Shown here one piece after another: positions 47,415-59,279 of a stretch of DNA of 64,000 bases. The notes beneath the pieces are model-generated. The model was not told the DNA's origin and searched no databases. It saw nothing but the letters and a program-made list of their open reading frames with translations. A program made the position numbers and the translations under genes. Position 1 is the stretch's first letter, and every line of letters begins with the position of its first letter. Source of the stretch: Pomacea canaliculata (taxonomy: Eukaryota > Mollusca > Gastropoda > Architaenioglossa > Ampullariidae); assembly GCF_003073045.1 (NCBI RefSeq), contig NC_037593.1:11850735-11914734 (forward strand). The letters run 5' to 3'.

Positions 47415-50274
47415 AGCTAACATCACTGTCTTGCATTTCTATCTGTTAACAGCTGTTAAGATGGGAATAATTTATGAAACTTTAGCACCATTCACATACC
47501 CAAACATTAACCAGATCTTTGCAAAAGAGCACTAAGCAGCAAGTTCAAATACACTTTATTGGGTAAATTCTTTTGTACAAAACATTTTGAGGATAGAATA
47601 TTTCATGAAATATAAAACATTTGGAACTTTGGGAATCAACTCCCAACATTTTTGCAGTGGATAAGAACCTAATCTCTTCTATGCTCAGTGTTTTTCCATG
47701 GCCTTAAGAACTTGAATATGAGATTACTACTGAAGTAATGTTTACAAATGCTGACGAACTATTTCATGCTCTCATCTTGTTCACATCTGCATCAGAAACC
47801 TGAGTGAAACCTGTTATATGATCATTCAACACCCCACTCAAAGACAGAGAAATGTGCACTGTACAAAAGAAGTAAAAAAAATTTTGGTCTAAATGTGAGA
47901 AATATTAATTTCAAGTCCTTTCATTCTTGGTGTGTGTGTATATAGGGGTTTCTCAATGCACTAAATTTTTCGATTGTACTTTCGGGTTTATGTGCATTTT
48001 GGGTAAAACATTAAAATCTGAAGTTCATTTTCCACTACAGCTTAAAAGAACCCTCTTAAATCAGAATGTCCATTTTGTAGATCCAGCCCAAAGATTAAAT
48101 TCACCTATGCCACATTGCTTTTATCCTGTTTACATACCTTCTTTTATGACATGCTTGCACAAGGAATATTGCTACTCTGCCAATATTTAAAATATTATAT
48201 TGACTGGCAGTGCATACTAGATACACTCTAATGGTTACTCAGACAACCCAATTAAATCAGTTTAGTTATTTGCGCATTGATTTTTCCCTTCGCCAACCTG
48301 GTCACGGTCGTGGTGCCCAAAAGATCAGGAAATTATGCATTTTCCTCTTGTTGAAATGTTGCAGCAATTTTGAAATGCTGCGTCCATTCTTTCTCTTCAG
48401 TCTGTCCATTTTTTTCATGTTCTTTCATCAAAAATGGTAAAATGAATTGTTAATTTACCTGTCTTGTATATTTATGCTGTAATAGTTGCCGAATGTGGTG
48501 GATTATATCAACAGGATAGCATGAGTTAATGTATTGATCAGTTAAACTGCAAAACAATCAATTTTTTTAAAATATGACATTTCCCTGTAACTGGTGAAAT
48601 TCAAAATATGAAGTTTTCTATACATTCTGTATCCAAGCTATCATGCATGCAAGGTCTTATAGACCAAGCAGGCTTTCACATTTTAAAGAAGTCCAAAAAA
48701 TGTACAAGTACATCCCTTATGTAAACAATTTTAAAAAGTCAGAATCCTATTAACATGCATTTTACAGTAACTTGATGTCTTTAACACACTTAGTTTCCCC
48801 TCATTCATCTGTGCACTGAAAGTTGTCACAGTACCATCACTTTATAATGGCTATAGCTTTTAATTTTTTTTTTTTTTTAACTGCTAGAATATATTTAATC
48901 TTCATGGACAAGACTGATAAACATCCTTGCAGTTTTAATAAACATCATAATAAAGACATGCTAAAACTGATCTTGGTTTTTGGAATGTATGCACCACCTG
49001 CACTTGCACAAACACTCTCTACCCACCTTTCTCTTTATGCACAGCACCCTATCTCCCCCCCATCCCACCAACTTTATCAACATGTAACTGTAAAACTTCT
49101 TAAGCACTTCACAAACCTGGAACAGAAACAGCCCCTGTGATTTCTCAAAAGCAACACGCACTTTGTAATATGGCATACTTTCATTCATTTAATGTTTGTA
49201 ATGGAATGTTTGTAATTTTTTTTTATTACTATTACGATCACTCACATGTGAGATTTTGCACCAACAGAGTTTTGCACTCCTTGATTTGTATAAATGGATG
49301 AATATATCGATGATGATATATACAAAGAGATAATATACAAAGTTTTGAAAAATTCAACTGTTAACTATATCAAAGAAATATAAGGAACCTTCAGCACATG
49401 TATTGTAAAAAAAAATGTGGTTCCAAAAAAACTGTACAGACGATGTTCAGTTGATGAGTGGATGAAGTATACCATGTACAAGAAGTATGGCTGGCTCTGA
49501 AAACTGGGGGAAAAGCGGAAGAAAATTACCAAGTGGTAGACATGAACTGATCAAGAAATTTAAGTACAGTATTTATTTCTTACACTCATTTGAGATGAAT
49601 GGTACTAAAAGGTTACTATGCAGAATCCATGTCAAGGAAAAATATATTTCAAAATAAACACATTTGCAAACATATTCTATGTTCTTGTGCTTATATTTAT
49701 TATGTTAACACAAAAAACAACCCCACTCTACCATCAAGGAACCATTGTAATCATAAACATGGCATAAAATCAATTTACAGCTGCTTGTTCTATTTGTTGC
49801 AAAGCTGACCGCTGATCTACAGGTAGATTCAAGGCTGAGACAAAAAAAAAAAAGACTGCTATTCTCCTAAAGTTGCATAACTTTTTGTCTTCCCACAGAA
49901 CTAAAACAACCTGACCCTGTACTAGAACTTCTAGCAGAAACAACAATTTCTGATTATAACAGCCAAGTGATAGTCTCAGCATCTAAGTAACACATAATTT
50001 GATTAAATCTAATATTTTGTATGCTTGACTCATATAAATAAATAATTTTTTTTAAAAGTCCTCTGAAACTGAAACCAGTTTAAGCTTCCCTATAAGTGAG
50101 AACAGAAAGACCAATAAATTTGTAACAAGACTGAAAGATGGCAAAGCTTAATCTACATCAAAGTCTCAGTTATTATACTTCCCCTTCCATCCAAAAACCT
50201 AGTTATTGTAGTGAAAGACAATTCAAATGTAACATTTAAAAAAAAAATCCTTTAAAAAGAAAATATATACCTTT
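47415..50274. other. Intergenic interval between converging 3' ends
   Basis: AT-rich DNA between the 3' ends of the PsuG-PsuK gene (plus) and the first claudin-like gene (minus). No coding exon, RNA gene or transposon end recognised. Plus-strand TTTATT at 49,696-49,701 could be the minus-strand polyadenylation signal of the claudin-like gene. Confidence 0.5.
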
Positions 50275-53200
50275 TTACACAAATGACTCGCCCACTCGTG
50301 GTTCAATTCCAGGCTTCTTCATGGGCTGTGGAGCAGTCATTTCCCGTGGTGTGAATCGAGTGGTAGGAATTACTTGAGGTGGAGGCTGAGACTTCATAGC
50401 TTCTTCTTCCTTTTCAGCAGCATACTGGGCTTGCCGTTTTCGCATTTCTGCTGCAGAGTCCAACTGATCTTCATCACGATGAGATTTGTCCTAAATTTTT
50501 AAAATGGTAAAGGTGATTACTTGAGTTAAAGGGGAGTTCCATTTTCTGTCATGTTGAATCACAACACTTATGGAGATGAAATGGCTGCACATCATACTGG
50601 GTTTCAGTCTTAATTTATTGTGAAGGAAATAGAAACAAAATGGAAAATAATAGCGACATGTAAAATAGACATGAAAGCCATAACCAATCATTCAGTTTTT
50701 TAACAAATATCTAAGGAATATTATCATCGACTGCTTTACTGTCTTTCTAACCGCATAAAAATTTCAGAACATACTCAAACTTCTTAAACTAAAATACAAC
50801 TGAAATATCCAGCTTTCTATTGTTATATTTCTCTGTAAATTGCAGCATCATAGACAATGACAAGAGCATAAAAAGGATTGACAGGAGCACTGCCTGCAAT
50901 GCACTGTTAAATTTTAGTACATTATTTCATTATCTTTACAGAATATCATATGCTCTGCTATTCCTGACCTTGTATATGAGACCAAGCACAAAAATAACCA
51001 TGCCACCAAATGCACCAAAAAAGCCAGAGAGAACACAGCAACCATAACTCCAGGACAAATAGTTCATCCATGGTCGAGGCATCCAGCTGGAGTCATGACT
51101 CATCTCCGCAAATATCAAAGCGATTAGGAACACCAAAAATGCTGAAACAGAGCCAAAAAATCATGACATTATGCAGTCATAAAAAATTAGTGAAATACAT
51201 CTCATATGACCTTGTGCTATTAACTACATTTACCATTGCCTTCTTGAAAAGGAGTACAATGTGAACTTTCCTTCCTTAATTATTTATGACAAAAATCTAT
51301 GATAATCAAAATTGTGCTGTGTTGCTACTACCTATACCTATAAATATCAAAGATACAGCAATGCTCAATTAACAAAATGTTCTTCAGAATCTATTTCTCA
51401 AAAAAAATGTACATTTGGAAGTTTCCCATTAATACTTTCTTGATCTTTCATACGCTATCAGCATGCCATCTGTCAGCATCTTGGCTTTTACTTCCATGTT
51501 TCTTCGCAGATATATTACAATATAAATTGATCACAGTAGCATAACTATAATGCTAATACTGTCACAGTATGACTACAAACTAGTATTATTTGACTGCTTT
51601 TTCAATTAACTACTAGAATGAGGTTCTGTAGCAAACAGCTTCCAGTTTAGCAATGGCTATGGCAGCAGAGTCTGCAAGAATAACAATATATAAACAATCA
51701 AGAGCTGGCCAATGCTGCTGTGTGGTAGGATGCGACTGTGCAGGTGTCAAATGTTTCAGTTAAACTTTTTTACCGATTCCGTGTGGCAGGTATATCGAAA
51801 GGGCAGGTGGCAAGCGGCTCTCATTCATGCTATAGGCTGTGCAGACTAAGATTTCAATCCAATTTAGAATGCTTCAGGGATTTTAGATCTCCATATTTAT
51901 GCGTGTTTCATACTATCCCATAGAAAATATTTCAGACTAATGAAGAAAATAATTTAGTATTCTAAATAGGCAAGGGTTTGGTAAATAGTGCAACAAAGCA
52001 TGCATTTATGGTAATCATACTGTGAACATCAAAAGTCTTGTTAAATTCCATCTCGAATTGCTATTCTGGTCCACATCTTCTGGAATTCTTATGCTCGATT
52101 GCTCCCCAGACTAAAGGTGAAGAACTTTGCAAGAGGCTAAGCGCTGGTCTCGGCAGTCATCAGTCCACCTATACATGTCTGTGGTATGACATGATTAGGA
52201 ATAATATATATCACCGATACATTTGTTTTGACAAAGGAAATTTGAGCTTATTCCTTTTGTGAAACCACAAACTTGTATTACTGGACTGCTGGCAGACAAT
52301 TTTTTTCCAGTTCACTACTTAAACGAAGCAAGATTGTACAAAGCTTCCGGGATTAGTCACATTTTTTGTTTAGACTCGCGGAGACTAACAACGGATAACT
52401 TTACAAGAGGCTAAGCGTTGGTCCTGGCAGACAGACAGCAATCCACCTATGCACATCCATGGTGAAACACTATGGTCTGGCAATAGAATCTGATATAACT
52501 ACACACACCAAAGTCTTAAAATTCCCCTTTCGCTTATTAGTGCAGATCAGATGAGGAGAAAAAAATAGAGACAGTAAATAAATACGACACGGCTAAATAA
52601 ACATTAGTGAAGTGGAACATATCAAACACACGTGAAACAGAACAAATCAACAACAAACTGCAAAACAACAAAAAGAGACAGTCAACAAGCAAGAATATGA
52701 CCAAAAGAAAAAAAAAAACAACCCATGCAAACAACCTGGAAAAGGACGTACAACAGTACTACTATTTTTTGGCATATATCTTATATCGAATAACTCTTAG
52801 AAATCATGTTTGTCTATGATACAACCACTTTTTTTATATCTGGTCATTTCTGCTTACAGATCGTTTACATGATTGTGAACTATACTGGGTTACAAGTCCT
52901 CATAACAATATTCACCACATACTCTTTAAGTCTTTGTGTTAATCTCAGACAATTTTTTTTTCAAAATGAAGTTGTGCAGCATCACACAATATAACAACAT
53001 TTGACTCACCTGATAGTAGCATCAAAATAGCAATGATGATGAACATTCTGCCAACGTCTTTCTCATATATCTTCCTGTGCGTTTCACCAACAAGGTACAA
53101 GATGAGCAGTATCATTACGACCAGGTCCATAAGCAGTGTAAGCACACACAACAACTGAATGATTCGGAACCATGCTGCACACAGTCAAGTGCCATGGTCA

Positions 53201-54738
53201 TTATACTGAACATAAAGAGTAACTGAATGGCATCATCATGTTTTTAATAAGCACTAATAATGAGAAAAGGCCCTTGCAAACTTTATGTAGCATCTCTGCA
53301 ACCTACACAGCATAAGTTGAAACATGTGAGCCAAGCTTTGTTGAGAATTTCTGGATCTGATCAACTTAATATTCTATAATCTGCCTTCAGTTGATAACAT
53401 TCCTTCTTAAAAAGAAAAACAAACTTAAGCAGATGAGACGCACTCCACCTCCACGTTTTTCTTTGTATAGCAGGATGACACAAGTTGCTCCTAAAAATCT
53501 TTATATAGGTTTCAATCCTTTTTAGTTCTCTAATCTGTTACAGTAATCCCTCACTACTTTGCGCTTCACCTTTCGTGGCTTCACATTTTTGCGGATTTTG
53601 ATAAGAAATTAGTGGGAAAAATGATTCGAGGATCTAAGCTTATTTTCTGCAAAATTCGATCAGTGGAAAATATATATATTTTATTATTTTGTTAGATGAA
53701 AAAAAGCCCAAAGTTTATAAAATATATTACTAATATTAATTACAACAATAAAGAAATATTATAAATAATAAAATTAATATGAATTACAGTAAGTAGTGCA
53801 TGTATTTATTTACTCTGAAACGAGAACCAGCATCGCTTGCCTGAGACGCTACTTGCCTACTCACAATTGTAAACAACAGTGTGGGAATGGTATTAGGAAA
53901 TGGGAAAGGTTTATGTAGCGTAAAAGTGTGTGTGTGTGTGTGTGTGGGGGGGGGGTTATAAAGCCTTAATACGGTGTATAAAAACATAAATAAATATGCC
54001 GTTTCTATTATGCGAATTTTCGGTTATCGCGGGTGATTCTGGAACGCATCTCCCGCGATAAACGATGGACCACTGTATCCACATTTCCATTTCTGATAAC
54101 GATCATCATCGAAATGAAGCTTAGATGTTTTTGTGGACTATGAGGTCCTTTATTTCTGTTCCTGTTCTTCTTCCTCAAAGATGCACGTGCGTGTCTGATG
54201 ATTCCGTCAAACTATCAACTACGTTACGGCGACGTAATAAGGTCACAATCTGTCTTTACCTTTCGAATTTTAAAATCCTACACAACGGTTAAGAGTTTGT
54301 CGAGCATAACCTCGATGCAACAAAACTGAGAGTAAAATACCGGAAGTGAAGTGTTAACAAACAAGTGTCTCTGTTTAAGCACACACCTGTAATATTCATA
54401 TAAAAAGGGGGATGATTAAGAAGTGTGATTAAACAGATGGATACCTCATTTGTATATTTAAAAACAGAACATTTCTTACGCGGCATAATTTCGCTGGCGA
54501 CTCGCACGAACTCTTCCGAGTGGATCCACCAACAGCCAACATAGGACTTCATGGCTGGGTCCGTGGGTATTATGAAGCCATAAAGACACACATGCCAGAG
54601 TCCGATATTACCGAACGAGCTATGGACTCGCGTCCATGATTTGTACCAGAAGGGCGATGTGAAAGCGACGAACATCAGCACAAAAGCTGTGACAGAACAC
54701 ACGAGCCCTATCCGATAAAACAGCACCTTCGCCGACAT
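50275..54738 (-). CDS. Claudin-like tetraspan membrane protein A
   Basis: Four-helix protein of the PMP22/claudin superfamily. Exons: 54480-54738, 53010-53174, 50969-51141 and 50275-50490 (stop TAA); 270 residues from the ATG at 54738. The extracellular loop after helix 1 has the claudin signature: W31, GLW at 46-48, C51 and C69. Helices 2-4 follow, with NYLSWSYGCCVLSGF in helix 4. A charged, Gln/Pro-rich cytoplasmic tail of ~71 residues ends in ESFV, a class I PDZ ligand pattern. The two relatives in this window lack this tail and its separate exon. Introns are phase 1, 1 and 0; the first two match those of the relatives. An in-frame ATG at 54813 would add 25 residues, but the relatives start where 54738 does. 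It is head-to-head with gene B. Confidence 0.85.
51570..52500. repeat. Diverged repeat pair in intron of claudin-like gene A, one copy with a THAP-like stretch
   Basis: Sequence starting ACTACAAACTAGTATTATT at about 51,573 recurs at about 52,266 (ACCACAAACTTGTATTACT), and both lead to an AGCTTCC(A/G)G block. The block ACTTTGCAAGAGGCTAAGCG at about 52,125 recurs at about 52,398 (ACTTTACAAGAGGCTAAGCG). So the right copy looks like the left one with ~450 bp of interior missing. In the left interior, MAMAAESARIT ... CCVVGCDCAGVKCF on the plus strand resembles the start of a THAP finger, followed in another frame by IPCGRYIER. Possibly a DNA transposon and its deletion derivative. Confidence 0.4.
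53541..54075. mobile_element. pogo/Tigger-like MITE, 535 bp
   Basis: It begins CAGTAATCCCTCACTACTTT and, read from its other end, CAGTGGTCCATCGTTTATCG, an imperfect inverted repeat of the CAGT--TCC-TC type seen in pogo/Tigger elements, with TA on both sides (53539-53540 and 54076-54077). Subterminal GCGGGTGATTCTGGAACGC and CTCCCGCGATAA motifs near the right end are also typical. The interior is AT-rich without coding sequence. It lies in the first intron of claudin-like gene A. Confidence 0.75.
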
Positions 54739-55593
54739 CTTGAATTTTTGAGACTCAGGTAAACCTGTCGCTGGAGGTGACTTGTCCACCAAATGGTAAT
54801 TGCGCGATGACATGTGGCTGGCAGTATCACGGCGCGATATTCTCACAAGCTTGAGGCCCACTACATAAAGGAACAGCGCAGTTTATTACAAAACGCTGTG
54901 TTAAGCGCGATGAACTGCCGGTGTCATCTGTCCTACGCGGGACGCGTCTACTTTTCGACGCACTTGAGGGGGGCAAACGTTTCTGTGTTCCGTTCTTCGC
55001 ACAGAAAGGACCATGGTCATTGAAAGCGAACTTAAATATACAAAGCTAAATCAGTAATATTAATAACAACTGTGCATGACTTCGTGCGCACGTACATGTG
55101 TTTAAAATCACCTTGTGAATAAATATATATATTAATTTATATATATATATATTTTAAGACACAGGAGAGGTCTCCGAACCCACTATATTTTAGACATGAG
55201 GAGTAATGCAGAAAGCACAGTGAAAGCTTCCTGGCAGTAATATCACGAATAGTTTGGAGTGGAGAAACTTAAATATTATTTGAGAATTAATCCCTGGAAA
55301 TACTTTCAGCAAATATGTGTTTGTCGATCTCATTTGATCTCTCGATATTCAAACGCATTGATTGCTTTGGCGGGATATAGTGCTTCCACTTTGAGGTGGG
55401 TTAGGGTGAACTATGAGGGGAGATGAAGAGGGAGGAACCCGGAAAAAGACCCCCAGACGGCAGCCTTGTGTAAGGGCGTAAAAATTTATAGTGGTTAAAA
55501 CCTTTCCCCCCTGGCTCACCTGTACGTTGTAGACTCGCCCGCCAGGAATGTCGTTTGTGTCGTCGAGCCTCGATCACACACCTCGAAGATAAA
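54739..55593. promoter_or_regulatory. Shared upstream region of claudin-like genes A and B
   Basis: The 855 bp between the two divergent start codons must contain both promoters and 5'-UTRs. No TATA box stands out at a sensible distance for either gene. An AT dinucleotide tract (about 55,125-55,155) sits in the middle. Co-regulation of the pair is an inference from the arrangement. Confidence 0.5.
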
Positions 55594-57131
55594 ATGGCGC
55601 TTACGGGGACGAAGCGGGCCATCACTATTTTCGGGCTGATCTTCACGTGCTTGGCATTTGTGTGCATGATAGTGTGCTTCACGACACCACACTGGCTGGA
55701 GAGGTTTCCTTACAAGCGAAATACCAAGGTCTTCGTGCGGCTGGGCCTCTGGGAAGCGTGCTTCAATGACTGGCAGTACTACAAAGATTACCTGGGCAAG
55801 AGGTACAATGGGTGCTGGTGGATCTTCCACTTCGAGTACCGTCCAGTTTGGCCCTGGCTTAACCCTCGTAAGTGGTCAATATAACTGATAGTTGTAATGT
55901 TATATTAGAGTTTTGAAGAGGGTGGGATCTGTATTTTATTAAGTCTGCATCACTCGGTCTTTCTGAAAGAAATTAGAACGCTTTCAAAATACCGGAAGTG
56001 CTGCTCAAAATATATTGAGAGTAAAACAACACATCCTGATCGTAATTTCTCTGTGATATTAGTTGCAGTGTTAGAAGTCTGAATGTTTTGTATTTCTTAA
56101 CTATGTGGCTACACATTTTCAGTGGCTGTAGCAGCTCAATTTATAGTTTATATTTTATGTATCTTCTTCTTCGTCGTTCACTCAAATATTTTATGTATAA
56201 AGTTAATGTTTTGTTGTGTCAAGCTATATGTGCCAGGATGAGACATGCCATTTGTATCATAAAGGACATAACACACTAATAAGACAGATGTTTTGAATGT
56301 TTGGAACATTTAATACTGTTTATTTTTTTTTTTTGTATTGCAGCATGGCTTCTGGCCGTACAGATCATGATGACCCTGGCCTTGATGTTACACATGACGA
56401 CCATTGTCTTCAACATTCTCTATTTTGTTGGTTGTTGTCCTCCACACAAAGAGCAGAGCTATGTGCGCGCATCATGGATCATGAATTTCTTAGCAGGTAC
56501 CAGCATGACCCTTTTAGTTCTCTCCTTGGTAAAAGGAATTATAGCTGTGCTGCATGTCTCATTTTCTTTAGAGCAGATTATGACAACTGCAGACAAATCT
56601 CCATAGTTGTGGCTCTAGGACATCAACAAGCACAAATATCTTTAACTCATTTTCCAAGTTCAGTCTGTCCCCTTCACGGGTAACATGTAACTTCTTCAAA
56701 TATTTCATAAAAATGACTTTTCATTATAAATCATGATTGGGCCCTGTGGGCATTTTTATACATGTAATGACAATCCAAATGCTGATATACTGCTCATAGA
56801 GTAGATAAATGAAAAAAAAAAAATGAAATGTGAATTTAGGGATTAGAATTAATAATGACCAGGGGTTGTAATATAATACTTTCCTTTTTCAGGTGCCTTC
56901 ATTACCATATCTTCTATTATTTTCGCCATCAAAGCTGACACAGATCGCCAGTGGCTGCCAAACCCTGATTCCAATTACCTGTCATGGTCCTTTGGCTTCT
57001 GTGTGCTGTCTGGATTCTTCTCTTTGTTTGCAGCAATTTGCCTTTTAGCTGACTATATGCGCTTCCGGTTTGAAGACGAAAAAAACAGTCGTGGACCAGC
57101 TTATGCAGTTAAAGCAAACCCTAAGTTCTAA
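55594..57131 (+). CDS. Claudin-like tetraspan membrane protein B
   Basis: Three exons: 55594-55867, 56344-56496 and 56893-57131 (stop TAA); 221 residues. Helix 1 (about 9-30) is followed by an extracellular loop with W34, GLW at 51-53, C56 and C74, the claudin-superfamily signature. Helix 2 begins at WLLAVQIMM, helix 3 at AFITISSIIF, and helix 4 contains NYLSWSFGFCVLSGFFSLFA. A short charged tail ends NPKF. Both introns are phase 1, at the same two places as in genes A and C. RQWLPNPDSNYLSW here against RQWLPEPDLNYLSW in gene C shows close kinship. Family members form or modulate cell junctions; the exact role here is unknown. AAAATGG gives a good start context. Confidence 0.9.
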
Positions 57132-57424
57132 TTTTTGAGTGTGTTAGAGGTGAAAAAAAGTGAATCTGAAGTTGGAAAAGTTTTTTTTTTTTTTTTTTGG
57201 AGGGGAACATCTTTATTTTATTTGTATTTTTGTGGAGATTTAAACTTCATGCAAAAGGTAATAATGATAAGAGATAGAAAAACTCTGCCAGAAATTTTGA
57301 TATAAAAAAATCCAGTGTAAACCAGGTATACATGTAAATATTAAGTCTTATACATTTTTCAAATAATACTTTACTGTTTAAATACCAAGGCTAACATGGT
57401 CATATATGATCATTACTTTTATGT

Positions 57425-57430
57425 AATAAA
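57425..57430 (+). terminator. Possible polyadenylation signal of claudin-like gene B
   Basis: AATAAA 294 nt after the stop codon. A second one (CAATAAAATG, near 58,024) would give a longer 3'-UTR. Which is used cannot be told from sequence. Confidence 0.4.
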
Positions 57431-59279
57431 GAAAGCAAATGAGTGTGAGGGGGTGTGCATGCAGTCATGTTTTTGTATGTGTGCATGCGCTTTTTGTGAG
57501 AATATACTAAATGATTTTATTGTATAAGTGATTAAGTACTAATGAATTATCCTTTATGGTGTGGAGGGGGATTTTACAGCAGGACTTGTAAGATACTGAT
57601 ACAGAATGCCTCTCTTTCCACTGTACATGAAATTCCCAGCTATGCAGCATTTCTGTTCAGTCAGTTGTAAATAATATGTAAACATATCATTCCTTTATGT
57701 ACATATCAAACACTATACAGGCATAGATGATTTTAGTTTGATTAGTAAACATTCTTTTTTTACTTATTTGTTCACATCATTCCTTGTGTTTTTCTCTTAC
57801 AAAATATAAAATTCACACCAGTTTCAGGAGAGAATATTTACATGCTATTCCATTTGAGATACAGAACTGATCATTTAAAATGTCCATCCGATAATATTAC
57901 CCCTTTTCTTTTGAGATATTCCATTTTCTTCATTCACTTGAATGTATGTGTAAGAACATTTTTAAAAGCCTTGTTCATATAACAAACATAAAGGAGTTTG
58001 TCTTCTATATATTTTGCAACGATCAATAAAATGTTTATAAGATTTCGGAAACTTCTTGAGGTTATATGTGCATGTATCCATGCTAGACAAGAAGAAATTC
58101 TAATCTCAAAATCTGAGTGAAAAATATTTTTGCTTCAACATAGGCTTTTCACCTGCACAGGAAAACAGCTTGATCATTCTGCAACATAACGTACAGTACA
58201 AAGATATGCATAGTAATCTTGTTAAATGTTGCGTTTCAATTTTTTAAATATAAACTTGTGCCAAAATTAACTAAACGTCATAATCTACTTATCTACTATG
58301 ACTAAAACTGTTATATTTTACACCCGGTAGTACGCGCCCCCATTAGGGTTAGGCAACGACATAAATAAACACACATTGTGAAAATAAGAACTGTACTTTC
58401 ATGCGCGACGGGTACTAGCGGGTATACTTTACTCTTTGGGGTACAGACCCCGTACAGTCGCGAAAAAGATTGAAAATCCACTTATACAATTAACAGTCAA
58501 TTCCATGGAATGAGTAGTGAAGTAAGTTTCAGACATAGAAACGTTGGAAATGAGATCTGAAGCGCAATTCATTTAACAAATAAAAACGTTATTTTGTCAC
58601 GAACCGCCTCTGACGTGCAACGACGTACACAGAATACAGGCCATTTAAAGCATAACTGGGATAAACAAGCGCTTTGAACGGTAGACACCCGATAAAACAT
58701 TGAAGCATTTATGAGACAGGACAGAAAATCTACATTTTTACATCAGTCAATTACAGGCGCATAAACCATTCAAACACCTGCAAACACCAATTAAGCAAAC
58801 TCCTCATAAGAAGCTATATAGGGGAGAACTAGCAGTGGTTCAAATGACTGGCGATGTTAAATAAAACATAGTACCAAGCAGGATGGATTTGTCCTACTAC
58901 AAACTTCTAGATGCAATGTCAGTTCGACTTATAAGTGTATATTTTGTTCTGTTAAAGTTCTCCCTATGTGAATGTTAGACGCAGCTATGGAAATGGCCTA
59001 ATTTTTTTCTCATCAGTAGTTTATAATTTATTGTATACACTTCATATCGTTTATTAAAGATGTGTTAAGAGAAGGCTTCGAGTTTCACTACAGATCATGA
59101 CTACTTAGCCCACACACAAAATACAAACATCGTCTGAATTTGGTTTAAGCCTAGTACATGAAGGTACCGCCGCGCACAGCACCAGTCCAACCCTTCACAC
59201 CTAAGAAAGACAGGCAGTGGACTCGTCCAGGTGTCCTCACAGGTAGTAAACTACCAAGAGTGTCGCTTCCGCAACCACC
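57431..59279. other. Interval between claudin-like genes B and C
   Basis: Contains the rest of a possible gene B 3'-UTR and, at the right, the promoter and 5'-UTR of gene C. No other coding exon or mobile element recognised. The stretch around 58,320-58,640 is richer in CG dinucleotides than its surroundings, possibly an unmethylated promoter-like patch, but no gene starts there. Confidence 0.45.

Noticed and set aside
54739-54813. N-terminal extension of claudin-like A from the ATG at 54813
   Set aside because: In frame and possible, but both relatives begin at the position of the 54738 ATG and the extra residues have no conserved feature.
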